64,000 nt of DNA from Malassezia japonica (lineage: Eukaryota > Basidiomycota > Malasseziomycetes > Malasseziales > Malasseziaceae): assembly GCF_029542785.1 (NCBI RefSeq), contig NC_083371.1:1302001-1366000 (forward strand), written 5' to 3'. The notes below the pieces were generated by a model, which saw only the letters and a list, made by a program, of their open reading frames with translations, was not told the DNA's origin and searched no databases. Each line of letters opens with the position of its first letter. The stretch's first letter is position 1. The translations under genes and the position numbers were made by a program. Below, piece after piece: positions 1-10,391 of the stretch.

Positions 1-29
1 GAAGCGCGCAAAACATGTACATTAGGGTA

Positions 30-1108
30 TTAGGGAACAGAATACGTAGGCACGCTGTGCCACAAATGCTCGACCACCCACTCCAGCGAGGAGTAAGAGA
101 GATTCAGCGACGCGCATACAGGGCGAAAAGGCAAACCAATATTGGGGAGCTGGTCGTGTTGATGCATCGCGAGGGCAACGTACGACAGATACGAATGCAG
201 CACGTCTGGTGACTCGCCTGGAACCTTGGCAATGCCACCCCGCTTGGACTGGGCAGATAGGAGGTAGGAAGCGTCGGATGCCGCATCGATCGCCGCATGG
301 CATCCGAGGATCTTGGCCGTTGCGCCGCACCAAAACGAATAGCAGGTATCTTGCTCTTTTTCCACGCGGCCCTGAAATCCAGAGAGGGGCACTTGTCGAG
401 AGAGCACCCACTGCTCGAGCTTGTCGCGGTTGGGGATGCAGTCAAGCCGCTGCGCCAGCGCCAACGCCGCAACAACACAGTAGGTCGATCCTCCGTGTGA
501 CTCTAAATCAGGTTCCTGAGCAAATGCGCCTTCATAGTGCTGGCATCGTAGAACATTTTCCTGAGCGAGATCCACGTCTACCATGCTCCAGTCGTTCAGT
601 AGGTAAGCAATCGCAAATGCGCAGTACGTAAATCGCACATCCTGTTCCGCCGAGTCTGCAGTACATAAAAAGCTGTATTAGACAAGGATCGTACCTTCCA
701 TCCTTCTGTTGCATTTTCTGTACGTGGGTCTTGATCCCTTCGCGATCCAGCCGCTGAAAGTCGTCCCGGAGAATGGCAAGCGTTAGAAGGGCAGTGTACG
801 TCATGGTAAGATGGCCTTGTTCCGCGGCCGGGGACCCCCGAAATCCGCCACCATGCGCCGTATATAGTTGCTGTGCATATACCCAGTCGATATAGGCACG
901 ACGCTGCCCCGCCGACACCACCGCGTCGAGCTTCTGCAGGAGATCCAAACCCCCCAAGCAAAAGTAACCCAACGTCATCCTGCGTTATTCAGGCCACGCA
1001 CCGCTGGTGATCTGCCGATATGTATGGCTGGGGAAGTCCTGACAAATGAAGCTGCCAGAACTTGGCGTGTAGCTTTTCGTTCAAGACCGGCGCTTCCTCC
1101 ATTGTCAT
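30..1108 (-). CDS. CDC43: Geranylgeranyltransferase type I beta subunit
   Basis: The predicted 344-residue protein is the catalytic beta subunit of GGTase-I, which attaches geranylgeranyl to C-terminal CaaX cysteines of Rho-type GTPases in the cytosol. Three exons are 1108-1002, 979-695 and 672-30. Both introns (980-1001 and 673-694) are 22 nt, and removing them gives a continuous frame through DGSFLC and DVRFTYCAFAIAYLLNDW. Prenyltransferase beta motifs include SHGGSTYC, the zinc ligands D239 and C241 in DTCYSFW, and H290 in PDVLHSYL. DVRFTYCA and DTCYSFW fit GGTase-I better than the farnesyltransferase or Rab beta subunits. The ATG at 1108 is followed two codons later by another ATG, so the first residue is slightly uncertain. 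The length is close to the family norm. Confidence 0.9.
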
Positions 1109-1370
1109 GCTACTCCACAACCAACACCGCAGCGGCGAGCCTCCACATTGTAGGAGAGCCTCCCACGTGATGGCCACGTTGTTACAGTGCAGAGGGGCGC
1201 CCCAAGAGGGGACGTGCCCACCCCGGCCCCTACAAGGCGGTGTGCATGCATTCAGGGTGCCTGCCCTGGGGCGCGCATGCATGCGCGGGGTCCATGCCGG
1301 CGTACATAGGTAAAAAATGTGATCATGGCCATTCCCCTGAATAGATAGAAAGTGCTATCTATACGCTAAA

Positions 1371-3313
1371 TTAGTCCTCAAGGAAGAAGTACTGGCCGCT
1401 GGACTTTTGCTCCTTGTCCTTGATACTGTTGTGCTTGTTGATACGCGGACGGAGGTTGGTCGGGTCACGACGCATACTGACGTCCAGCGTCTTCAGGAAC
1501 GAGTTCATACCCGTCAGCAGCGACTCAGGGCTGCGTGCATGCGCCTTGATGGAGGGAGTGCCCTCGTAGACAATCACGCGGTCCGCGAGGTAAGTAGCCA
1601 TAATAATATCGTGCTCAATGATCATCGCGGTCTTCTTTGAGTGAAGGATGAAGCGCTTGATGACCTTGGAGGCTTGGATACGCTGCTCAGAGTCCAGATA
1701 CGCACTCGGCTCATCGATCAGGTAGATATCGGCGGGCTTACCAAGGGCCAGCACCAGGGCCACACGCTGCAGCTCACCACCCGAGAGGGTCTGCACGTCG
1801 TTGTCAATAATCGCCTCAATGCTCATCGGCTTCACAACGTCCGTCTGGAACTGGGGGTGCATAAAGGCGGCCTTGATCTGCTTCAGGAGAAGCATGCGCA
1901 CGGTGCCCTGGAACTTGGGCGTAATGGTTTGCGGCTTAAGCGACACGTTCAGTTGCGGGAGGCCGTCAACGCCTGTGTCAGGCGCCAGCTTGCCAGCAAG
2001 CATTTTGACAAAGGTCGTCTTACCAGTACCGTTCTCACCCAAGAACACGAGAATCTCCGAGTTGGTGAAGGTACCGGGGTCAATAGAGAGCTCGAAGTTG
2101 CCAAGCTTCTTGGTCATCTTGGGGTATTGGTACGTCGCAGAACGCTCAATGTCCTTGTCGTCTGCGGTCTCGGCAATCTTGAAACTCAGTGACTCCTCAC
2201 GGAAACGCATGTTTTCGGCAGGGATGTAACCATCCAGGAAGATGTTGATACCATCGCGCACGGGACTCGGCACAGTAACCACACCGTACACACTGGGAAC
2301 ACCGTAGAGACAGCAGACAAAGTCACTGAGGTAGTCAAGCACGGACAAGTCGTGCTCCACGACAATGACATAGGTGCTAGCATCCAAAAGCGTACGGATC
2401 GTACGCGCGACATTCAGACGCTGCTTCACATCCAGGTAGGACGACGGCTCGTCGAACATGTACATGTTGGCATCCTGCACCGAGCTCATAGCAATAGCGA
2501 AACGCTGCAGCTCACCACCCGACAGGTTCTGAACGTCACGGTCCAGAACAGGGGTGAGGTCACAGGCATCAATGACCTCCTCCTTGTTGTTGCGCTGAGT
2601 CTTGCTATCCAGCAGTTGCCTGACCGTAGCCTTGGTCTTCAAGGCACGGGGGATATTGTCGACATATTGGGGCTTAATCAAAGCCTTGATGTTGTCCTCC
2701 AACACCTTGGTGAAGAAGTTTTGTAGCTCCGAACCACGGAAGTACTTCAGAATCACAGCCCAGTCTGGAGGGTCCTCATACCGACCCAGGTTCGGCTTCT
2801 GCTTACCAGCAAGAATCTTCAGGGCAGTACTCTTGCCGATACCGTTCGTACCGACCAAACCCAGCACCTGGCCGACACGGGGTACAGGCAAACGGTGCAA
2901 CTTGAAGCTGTTCGCACTGTAGCGGTGCGTCGTCTCGTTCTCAAGGTTGGTTGGAAGCTTGATAATGTTGATCGCCTCGAACGGGCACTTCTTCACACAC
3001 TGCATGGTTAGACTGGGAACATGGAAGATCACGTACGATACCACAACCAATGCAAAGCGTCTCACTGATGAACGCGATCTTGCTCGAGGGAGCAACTTCA
3101 ATACACAGACGACCTGGAGTTAGCAAGTGCGCGTGCATTGTTACGTACCCATGCGGACCACAGGGCACGACCGCTTGCATTCTTGGCGACACTTGTTCGG
3201 CTTACACCTGTCCGAATTGACTGTAAGGTAGGTTAGTACATGCCCCTGACTTGTCGATGTCTCTACATACCAATAGCAATGCGCTCCTCGCGCTTCGTCG
3301 GCGCAGGTGCCAT
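1371..3313 (-). CDS. RLI1: ABCE1/Rli1 ribosome recycling ATPase
   Basis: This gene encodes ABCE1, the iron-sulfur ABC ATPase that splits ribosomes after termination and helps ribosome export and initiation. Exons are 3313-3271, 3220-3149, 3113-3037 and 2999-1371, giving 606 residues, almost the yeast length. The N-terminal ferredoxin-like region has the cysteine runs [17 protein letters not shown] and CIGCGICVKKCPF. The second run is assembled exactly across the third intron. Two ABC cassettes follow, with Walker [10 protein letters not shown] and GENGTGKTT and two LSGGELQR signatures. The introns are 50, 35 and 37 nt, longer than most in this window, with CTAAC branch sites. The gene is divergent from the orphan gene starting at 3825. 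Confidence 0.97.
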
Positions 3314-3824
3314 GGTCTTCAGCACAAGTGATTGCCAAAGGTACCTGACTGGCGGCTTCGAATTCTCTTCTTTCTCGCCTGACAAAAAGGCCTGGTTCGA
3401 ATTGGTCAAAATAATTGTCACGTGCCTATGACGATCACCTCGCGTGGGTCCGCGTGGTTCCGCGTGGTATTGCATAGCCCCAAGGTCCTGCGGACGCCCA
3501 CGGAGTTCTAAAAGCGAACCTGCCTTGATCTGGGGGGCCCACCCTAGGCCTGATGACGCATCGACAGTCAGGGCGGCGGCGTCACGGACCAATCCAAAAA
3601 GTAGGTCATTTGAGTGTATTACTGCGTCCGGAATTAAGAATGGGGTATATGGATGACACGCCAAGAGTTTTTAAGGCCGCGGACCCCGAGCGAATCTATC
3701 TCTCATCCCCCCTGGGCACATCCTACGTAGCTACCCGTTCAGGCAGACTTGACTCGCAGGGTCCACTGTGAAAAGTCTCGCGTTATTAACGCACACGCAG
3801 TTGAGAGCAAGTGTGCCAGCCACC
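3314..3824. promoter_or_regulatory. Divergent intergenic region between RLI1 and an orphan gene
   Basis: About 510 bp separate the RLI1 start codon from the ATG at 3825. No convincing ORF, tRNA or long repeat is visible. It must hold both promoters, but I recognise no specific operator. Confidence 0.5.
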
Positions 3825-4520
3825 ATGCTGGCTCCTGCTCCTCGTGGCCGAATCATTGCGCTGGACGTCTTGGTATCAACACCCAATTCGCCTTTCCCAG
3901 CGCAGTGGATGATTGTTGTAAAAACAACACGTTTTGATGATGGACACATCATTGCATGGCACATTGAACAGGACGGCGAAGGGCGTTGCTGGCCGAGTAA
4001 GAATCGGCTCGACCCCTCCCTCCTCTACACCGACGCAAACGAACGGTCGATGAAGGCGATGGGCATCTACCAGCGGTGGTCCTTTGTTTTGGGCCCCAAA
4101 CCCATGTGTCTGGATGACCTCGAGTCAATCTGCCTCCGCTCCTCGATGCCGGACGAGGAACTGGGAGAGGACCACGGCAGCTGGTGCCTGGACATTTTGT
4201 TCAAGCTCGAGAGCCTCAAAGCTCTCGTTACCGGCCAGGCTCTTCAACTCGAGTCTCATCTGGGCCTCTTTCCGATAAGCAGTGCCGCGACCAGCGTATT
4301 TTCGGACAACCCCGAAGAGATTGTGCGGCCAAGCAGTGCGGCGTGGTACTCGAAAGACTTTCGTCCCTCGACGGAGTCCCTAGGAAAACATGTGGCACGC
4401 TGGCCCCCCGAGCGTCCTTGGACGCCCGAGTCGCTGTCACTGGCTGCCTATGCAGTCAACCAGACCAGAGCAATGAGCTGGTCGCCTATTCCCACTCCCT
4501 CGTCCTCCCTAATGGTGTAA
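3825..4520 (+). CDS. Hypothetical protein, 231 aa
   Basis: This single-exon ORF encodes 231 residues that I do not recognise. The ATG at 3825 has a good CACC context. The frame stays open further upstream but only to a GTG, so 3825 is preferred. The N-terminal 80 residues look folded (RIIALDVLV, WMIVVKTTRFDDGHIIAWHI), followed by an acidic stretch (SSMPDEELGEDHG) and a helical segment (LFKLESLKALVTGQALQLES). The C-terminal third is rich in Ser, Pro and Trp. There is no signal peptide or obvious membrane helix. It could be lineage-restricted, and an unseen upstream exon is possible. Confidence 0.6.
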   Translation: MLAPAPRGRIIALDVLVSTPNSPFPAQWMIVVKTTRFDDGHIIAWHIEQDGEGRCWPSKNRLDPSLLYTDANERSMKAMGIYQRWSFVLGPKPMCLDDLESICLRSSMPDEELGEDHGSWCLDILFKLESLKALVTGQALQLESHLGLFPISSAATSVFSDNPEEIVRPSSAAWYSKDFRPSTESLGKHVARWPPERPWTPESLSLAAYAVNQTRAMSWSPIPTPSSSLMV

Positions 4521-4750
4521 ATACGGCGGATGAGGATGGGAGGCAAAGAGAGAAATTGAAAAGACAATGCAACGTCCCCAGTAAGGGAAATCATGGGAAG
4601 GTACACGTTGCCCAAGTAATGATGGATACGTCTTGCTTCGGTAGCTGGACTATTGGAGATAGCGTACTATAAACGAAAGTAATGGTGACGAAAAACCGTG
4701 GTATCACAATTAATTAATGCATGAACGCGAAAGTGGATATAGGACCGACT

Positions 4751-7142
4751 CTACACAATCACGCAGTCGTGGTTGCGCTCGTCGTCCGCATGGTGGCGGC
4801 GACGGAAGCGAGCAAAGCGCTTCTTCTTCTTCATCTCCTGTTCCTTGCGTTCTTCCACAAGACGGTCCGACTTGTTCTCTTGCGTCTTTTCCTCAACTTC
4901 CTGCGGGAACCATTGGCGGAGGTACGCCGCCATTTCAGAGTCCAGGTTATGCTCGTCTGCATCCTTCACAGCGTCAATAGACCGGCAGAGCGGGCAGTTG
5001 TCATTGCCCTGTTTCTGCAGCTTGACCAGGCATCGGATACAAAACAGATGACTGCAGCGCAGACGGATGGGCTGGTAGGCGAGGCTCATGCAAACCAGGC
5101 AGCTGTAGTCATCCACACTTGGAAGCACAGGCAACAGCGACTTGGTCAACATCGAGGCCAAGATGCGGGGAAGTGACAGCTGGTTAGCCGTGGTCATGCC
5201 AATAGGGACCAGCGCAGAAAGCGAATTCAGGATGTCGAGATGACTCGCCTTGTCCCAGTCCAACTCAGGCAAGAGACTGTCGTTGGCGGCGGCTCTGACC
5301 AGCGCATTTGGCTCCATCTGAGCAATCATGCGTCCCAACGATTGATGCGCGTGCAGCGCAGTCTTCTTTTCGTGCTTCTTGAGGATCTTGCGCACGGTCT
5401 CAATGTTGAGGCGCTGGAAACGCTTCAGAGACACGAGCGCCACGTTCAAGCGCAGGAAATGTTCCAGAGCACGAATGCTGCGCGGGTCGGAAAGCGGATT
5501 CATCTGCGTGGTCGCATCCACTTCCCATGTATCCAGCTTGGTCGGCAACTTCTTCCCATCCACAACCAGAGAACTGTGCGGCGCGAGGAAGCCGCGCTTC
5601 TCCAGCTCCCTCATATAATGCCGCAAACGCTTCTCGGACGTCGCGACACTGAGTTCACCGCGGTCCGATTCCCTGTTGCTCTCAAAGATATCGTGCTCGA
5701 GCCACAACGAGAAAATCTCGCGCCATTGATAGAGATCTTTGGGCGAGTTTACGGGGCTTGCCACTTGTGCAATCGTTGCACTGAGTGCGTCCACATGCTG
5801 CACCAAGGCCTTTTGTTGGACCATGTGCAGCTGCAGCAGCTTGCGCAGAGCCTCGGCGAGCGATTCAAAGAAGCGCTCGTCGGCCATCAGCGGGATCACA
5901 ATACGGCGGTGGTGGAAGCCTGGCGGGGTTTCGTGCTGCGCCTTCTCTAGCGCGACGCTCGGCGAATCGATCGTGGGAAGTTCTTGGGCAGCGGGCCCAA
6001 GATCAAACTCGGCGAGCGACATCCTGGTAGCCTGCTTGCCGAGACGCGCCACCGGCGAATTCGCTTTGGAGGCCGTGGGCGTAGAGTCATTAGACCCCTG
6101 CCGCATTCCGACCTTGGGTGTGTCTGGACTTGCGTTGGAGTTGGGCGAGTTGCGCCTGCTAAACGCATCCGGTGATTCAATGTGCACAACAAGCTGCGGG
6201 TTCAAGTGCAGAGAGTGGCCCAGGATTTGGTATTCGGCCCACGCCCGACGTCCAGAATCGCTCTCAATCCAGTTGTGCTCGTGTTCAGCCTCATCGTCCG
6301 AGTCCGTGCTCGATTCGCTTTTACTCGATGAGACAGAGACAGCATCTTCCGGGAAAATCTTGGGCAATTTGACGTCGAGCCAGTGCGAAGCGTTCCAGTC
6401 GTGCTCGTCAACAGGCTGCATCTTCTGCTTCTGCATGAGCGGAGGAAGCATCATCTTTGCAGGCATGCCCGTCGGTCCACTGTTCTGCACCATAGGGCTG
6501 TCCTTCCCACTCGGCAGCATCAAAGGAGGCAGTGCTTCCTTGTCCGCCGAGGTCTGCGTGCTCGACTGTCCCCATGAGTGCCTGCGTGGGCTCGAATTTG
6601 GCATCGGGGCGAGACCCTCGTTGGCCTGCAAGACAAATGTGTTGGGCGAGTTTTCTGCCGTCTTGAGGAACGGAGGACTGTTACCCGTGCTGTGCGAGCG
6701 CGCACGGCTGTGTTTGCGATGCTTGCGATAACGGTGATCATGCGGCAAATTCGAGAGCCAGACCGACGCTGGCGAAGGTCCCTGCGGCTTTATGCTCGGC
6801 TCGGCACCCGAGCTCTCGCTGGATGAGGTGCGAAGAAGCGACGAAGGCGTCAAGCGGCTGTCAGCTGACCCGGCCGTGCTGGGTCCAGCGATGGTGGCAT
6901 CCTGGTTATGGGCGCCATGGCCATTATTCCCGCCTCCTGATTTTGACCGAAGAAGTTCGTCAACCACTTCAGGGCTCAGTCCCATGGAGTTCAGCTCGTC
7001 CGTGACATTGTGCAAGAGTTTTTTGAGCTGATCGATAAGAGACAGGAACACATACCTCGTTGTACTCAATCGCACCCTTGCGCCACTCGTCCGGGAACGT
7101 AGGGTTGGCTAGCACGTCCAAGTATGACTTGCCAAATTTCAT
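4751..7142 (-). CDS. SPX-RING E3 ubiquitin ligase with CaaX-like C-terminus
   Basis: Two exons (7142-7056 and 7027-4751, intron 28 nt) encode 787 residues. The first exon is the classic start of an SPX domain (MKFGKSYLDVL, then PDEWRKGAIEYNE). The rest of the SPX fold appears much later (LNVALVSLKRFQRLNIETV, then KILKKHEKKT), split by a long Ser/Pro-rich disordered insert. A C3HC4 RING lies at about residues 672-711 (CLVC, CSHLFCIRC, CPLC). SPX domains bind inositol pyrophosphates, and SPX-RING proteins such as fission yeast Pqr1 act in phosphate control; that role is inferred here. The tail has a lysine/arginine-rich run (KKKKRFARFRRRHH) and ends in CVIV, a CaaX-type prenylation box, which is unusual. 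Confidence 0.85.
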
Positions 7143-7366
7143 GGTATCGTCCCTGTACGTCTTCGTACGAAGAATGGCCGCGGCAAAAAAAAAAATGTCC
7201 CCGAACAAAAGTGGCAAACGATTATCCCCACATCTTGTCAAAAAGGGCGCGGGGCATTAGGGCAAACCCTGAAAACACGTGCGGAAAAATAACTCTGCAT
7301 AAATTACCCGACACTTCGGGCAGGGATCGGCTCTACGGGCGCTACGCAAGGACCAGGCCAATCGGT

Positions 7367-10246
7367 CTATGCCGCGGCCTTTTGTGCTAGGGTGATCTTG
7401 TCTCCCAGGCTCAGCGCAATACCCTGCGTCTTGGACCGGATACGCACATGACCCTGGATCGTGCCGTCGTCGAGCCGCTCGATGCTGACGTTCGCGAGCG
7501 CGTCCTCGCCGAACAAGCTGGTCGCCGAAAGGTTCGCCGAGAGGAAGCCGCAGTCGCCGGCGAGGCTCGCCTCCGGCGTCAGGCACGCCATGTTGGTGGA
7601 CTTCATGATGTGCTCGAGGTACTCGCGCACGTCCGAGATATTCGTCTTGACATTCACCTTGTTTTCCCATTCGAATCCGGTCCACATGCTGCGGAACTCG
7701 GTCTCGGTGCAGCGCGAAGGCGAGATGTAGTCCATGATGTCCACGTGGATATCGTTGAGGACGACGTAGCGGCTGTCGCCCGAGCTGTTCGTACCCGTGC
7801 CGGCAGCGCCCTCATAGACAATGTTGCCAAAGATGACGCCCGTTTCCGTCGACGACACCTTGATCGTCGCCTTGATGCTCTGGTAGCTGTACGGCGCAAG
7901 CGTGTACGATGACGGGCGCTCGACCAGCTTCAAGTCACCGAGCGTCGCAAGCTCGATGCTCAGGTTCTGGAAAGTCTCGTCGGTCTGGTTCACCACGAGG
8001 ACGTCCAAGAGGATGTCGAACTGGTGCACGTCCACGTACGCCTCGGCGTACACAGGGTCCGAAAAGCCCGTGAGCTGCACGACGCGCTGCAGTTTGCTGA
8101 TAAAGTCGTCCTTCGACGCCTTGGTCATGCCGGTCGCGCGGCTCAGCTCGGCCTCGTAGTCGATCTCCTCCTCGGATCCGGCCGAGGTACCAAACTGGCG
8201 GAAGGTGAGCTGCTTGTGGGGCTCGGCCGTGATGCGCTTCTGGTCAAGTTCGCCGTCGGCGGCCGCCTTCTTGCGCTCGTGCTGCAGGAGCATGGCGTAC
8301 GCCTCACGCGTGTCATGCAGGAAAACGTCCGCCGCAGCGATCGCATCGTCGTGCGAGAGCGTCGACTGGCCAAGGATCTTGAGGCAGGTCATAATGCGCT
8401 CCTCCGAGTCCTCGTCGATCTTGGTCGCAACAAACTTGGAGTGGCCGACGCGGATGATCGACGTCATGATCAGCATCGCCTCGGCGCGCAGCGCATTCTT
8501 CGTCGTCTCGTCACCAGAGAGTTGGGAGAAGCGCAGGACGAGCTTGACGAGCGTCGCAGCCAACACCGATGCCGTGTAAAAGTCGCCAAAGAGGATGAGG
8601 CTGCGCAGCGGCGGCTTCGTCGCGCCCTTGGACGGCAGCTTCTCGACGTCGGCCGTGAGCGCAGTTTCCGTCGCATAGGTGCCGTCGGCGCGGACGCGCG
8701 TCGTGGTGCTTGCCTTGGGCGCAGACTGGCCCTCTTCCGTGGCACTCGTCGCGAGCTCGGCCTGCTCCTGCAGGCGCTCTTCTGCGCCAAGGATCGGCAC
8801 CTCGCCAATCACCTTGCGGATCTGCTGCATAGCGTCCGTCACGCTCGCCGCTGTCATGGCATAGTCGCCGACAATCCACAGCGCACCGCGATACACCTTG
8901 CCGCTGCGGAACTCGGGGAAGGAGCGGATAAGCTTCGCGAGGATGTCGTCGCGCAGGTTCGGGAAGCGCTCGACGACCTCGCGCACAAACGCAATCACTT
9001 CGACCGCGCTGGGGTTGTTCGAGTCGCCGAGGAAGTTCATCAGCTCGTGCATCACGTCGCCGGCAACCTCGGAGAAGCGCACAGCGCACGCATGCAGCGT
9101 CTTGATGACCAGCTGGCGGTATTCCGTGTTGGCTTCCTGCGACGGCGCCGCGGTCTTGGCGAGCTCCTTCTTGAGAATGAGGATCACCTCGTCGACCGTG
9201 CGCACCGAGAGCATCTCGAGCACCATAGCAAGCACCTTCTTGCGCACGTCCATATCCGTGCTCGAGAGCACGCGCAGCAGGTCAATCACGAGCGGGTCGA
9301 GGACATGCTCGTGGCGCTCGCGCAGCGCATCGAGGCGGTCGAGCACAATGAGCTTGACGTTGTTGTCGCTCTCTTGCACCGTCAGGTCAATCAGCGCGCT
9401 GGCGACCGCCTTGACGGCCGGCACGTTGTGCGCGAGGCCCGCGAGCGTGATCGCCGCCTCGTACTTGACTGCATGGCTCGGCGCCGAGAGCAGCTCCGAG
9501 ATAATCTGCACGTATTCCGCCTGGTTGGGATTGTCGTGCTTGGCAACCTTGCGCACCAGTTCAATTACAGCAAGCTGCATCAGCTCGTCGAACGAGGTGA
9601 CCTGGCCGACAACACTCGACAGGTAGTCCACAGCGCGCTCCGGTGCAGTGTGCACGAGCATCACGAAAGCGTTGCGCTTGCACGTCGCATCCGTCTCGGA
9701 CTGGAGGAACTCTTCGATAAGCTCAGGCGCATCGCTCATCAGGTGCTCGTGGCGCTGGTAAATTGTGAGAATGGCAAGCACCGCGTTCTTGCGCACGTAG
9801 CTGTGACGGTGCTCAAGGCACTGGCGCACGGTCGGGACGAGCGGCTCGAGAATCTCGGGCTCGTTGATCTTTTGCAGAAAGCGCAGCGTCGAGCCACGGA
9901 TGTACTCGTTGGGGTGCTGCAGATCGTTACGGATCGCATTGCACATGAGGATCATCTCCTGCTTCAGCTTGCCGTCCGTGTCGTACTTGGGACACACTTC
10001 CCAGTAGAAGTGCAGCATCTTTTTAAGCTGCTTGCTCTTGCTGGGGAGCACGTATTGGATGATCGGCATGAGCAGCGATGCGTGCGGCTCACCATTGAGC
10101 GTCGACACGATGATCGCACGCAGCGTCTCGAGCTTCACCGCATCGTTGTTGCTCTGCAGGTTCTTCCGCAGCTCTTGCGAAGTGAGGTCCAACCGGTACC
10201 CCGCGTCAGACGCAACTAGCGTATATGCCGAAGGATCCGAAGGCAT
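7367..10246 (-). CDS. SEC26: Coatomer subunit beta (beta-COP)
   Basis: An uninterrupted 959-residue ORF encodes beta-COP, the F-subcomplex adaptin-like subunit of the COPI coat for Golgi-to-ER and intra-Golgi transport. The N-terminal HEAT solenoid carries the family hallmark HPNEYIRGSTLRFL at about residues 113-126, followed by LEHRHSYVRKNAVLAI. A charged linker near residues 640-690 leads to the C-terminal appendage region (PSRCTETEFRSMW, FEWENKVNV). Length matches the family. It is divergent from MRF1, with 145 bp between start codons. Confidence 0.96.
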   Translation of the reverse strand: MPSDPSAYTLVASDAGYRLDLTSQELRKNLQSNNDAVKLETLRAIIVSTLNGEPHASLLMPIIQYVLPSKSKQLKKMLHFYWEVCPKYDTDGKLKQEMILMCNAIRNDLQHPNEYIRGSTLRFLQKINEPEILEPLVPTVRQCLEHRHSYVRKNAVLAILTIYQRHEHLMSDAPELIEEFLQSETDATCKRNAFVMLVHTAPERAVDYLSSVVGQVTSFDELMQLAVIELVRKVAKHDNPNQAEYVQIISELLSAPSHAVKYEAAITLAGLAHNVPAVKAVASALIDLTVQESDNNVKLIVLDRLDALRERHEHVLDPLVIDLLRVLSSTDMDVRKKVLAMVLEMLSVRTVDEVILILKKELAKTAAPSQEANTEYRQLVIKTLHACAVRFSEVAGDVMHELMNFLGDSNNPSAVEVIAFVREVVERFPNLRDDILAKLIRSFPEFRSGKVYRGALWIVGDYAMTAASVTDAMQQIRKVIGEVPILGAEERLQEQAELATSATEEGQSAPKASTTTRVRADGTYATETALTADVEKLPSKGATKPPLRSLILFGDFYTASVLAATLVKLVLRFSQLSGDETTKNALRAEAMLIMTSIIRVGHSKFVATKIDEDSEERIMTCLKILGQSTLSHDDAIAAADVFLHDTREAYAMLLQHERKKAAADGELDQKRITAEPHKQLTFRQFGTSAGSEEEIDYEAELSRATGMTKASKDDFISKLQRVVQLTGFSDPVYAEAYVDVHQFDILLDVLVVNQTDETFQNLSIELATLGDLKLVERPSSYTLAPYSYQSIKATIKVSSTETGVIFGNIVYEGAAGTGTNSSGDSRYVVLNDIHVDIMDYISPSRCTETEFRSMWTGFEWENKVNVKTNISDVREYLEHIMKSTNMACLTPEASLAGDCGFLSANLSATSLFGEDALANVSIERLDDGTIQGHVRIRSKTQGIALSLGDKITLAQKAAA

Positions 10247-10391
10247 GGCTCAGTAACAGCACCACAGACCAAGCGGCCACGTCGCGTCGGTAAGCGCCAA
10301 CCCGCGGGCGATGCCGTGCGCTGTCCGCGACGTGTTTGGGGCGACCTCGTAGGCCGCTGACAAATCCCACGTGGCCATCTTCGCAGCGGCC

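Noticed and set aside
3392..3412. GGTTCGAATT resembling a tRNA B box near 3393
   Set aside because: No matching acceptor, D arm or anticodon arm could be built around it.
8024..10219. 731-residue plus-strand ORF opposite SEC26
   Set aside because: It is antisense to a clear beta-COP gene, rich in Arg/His/Leu without motifs, and explained by GC-rich codon bias.
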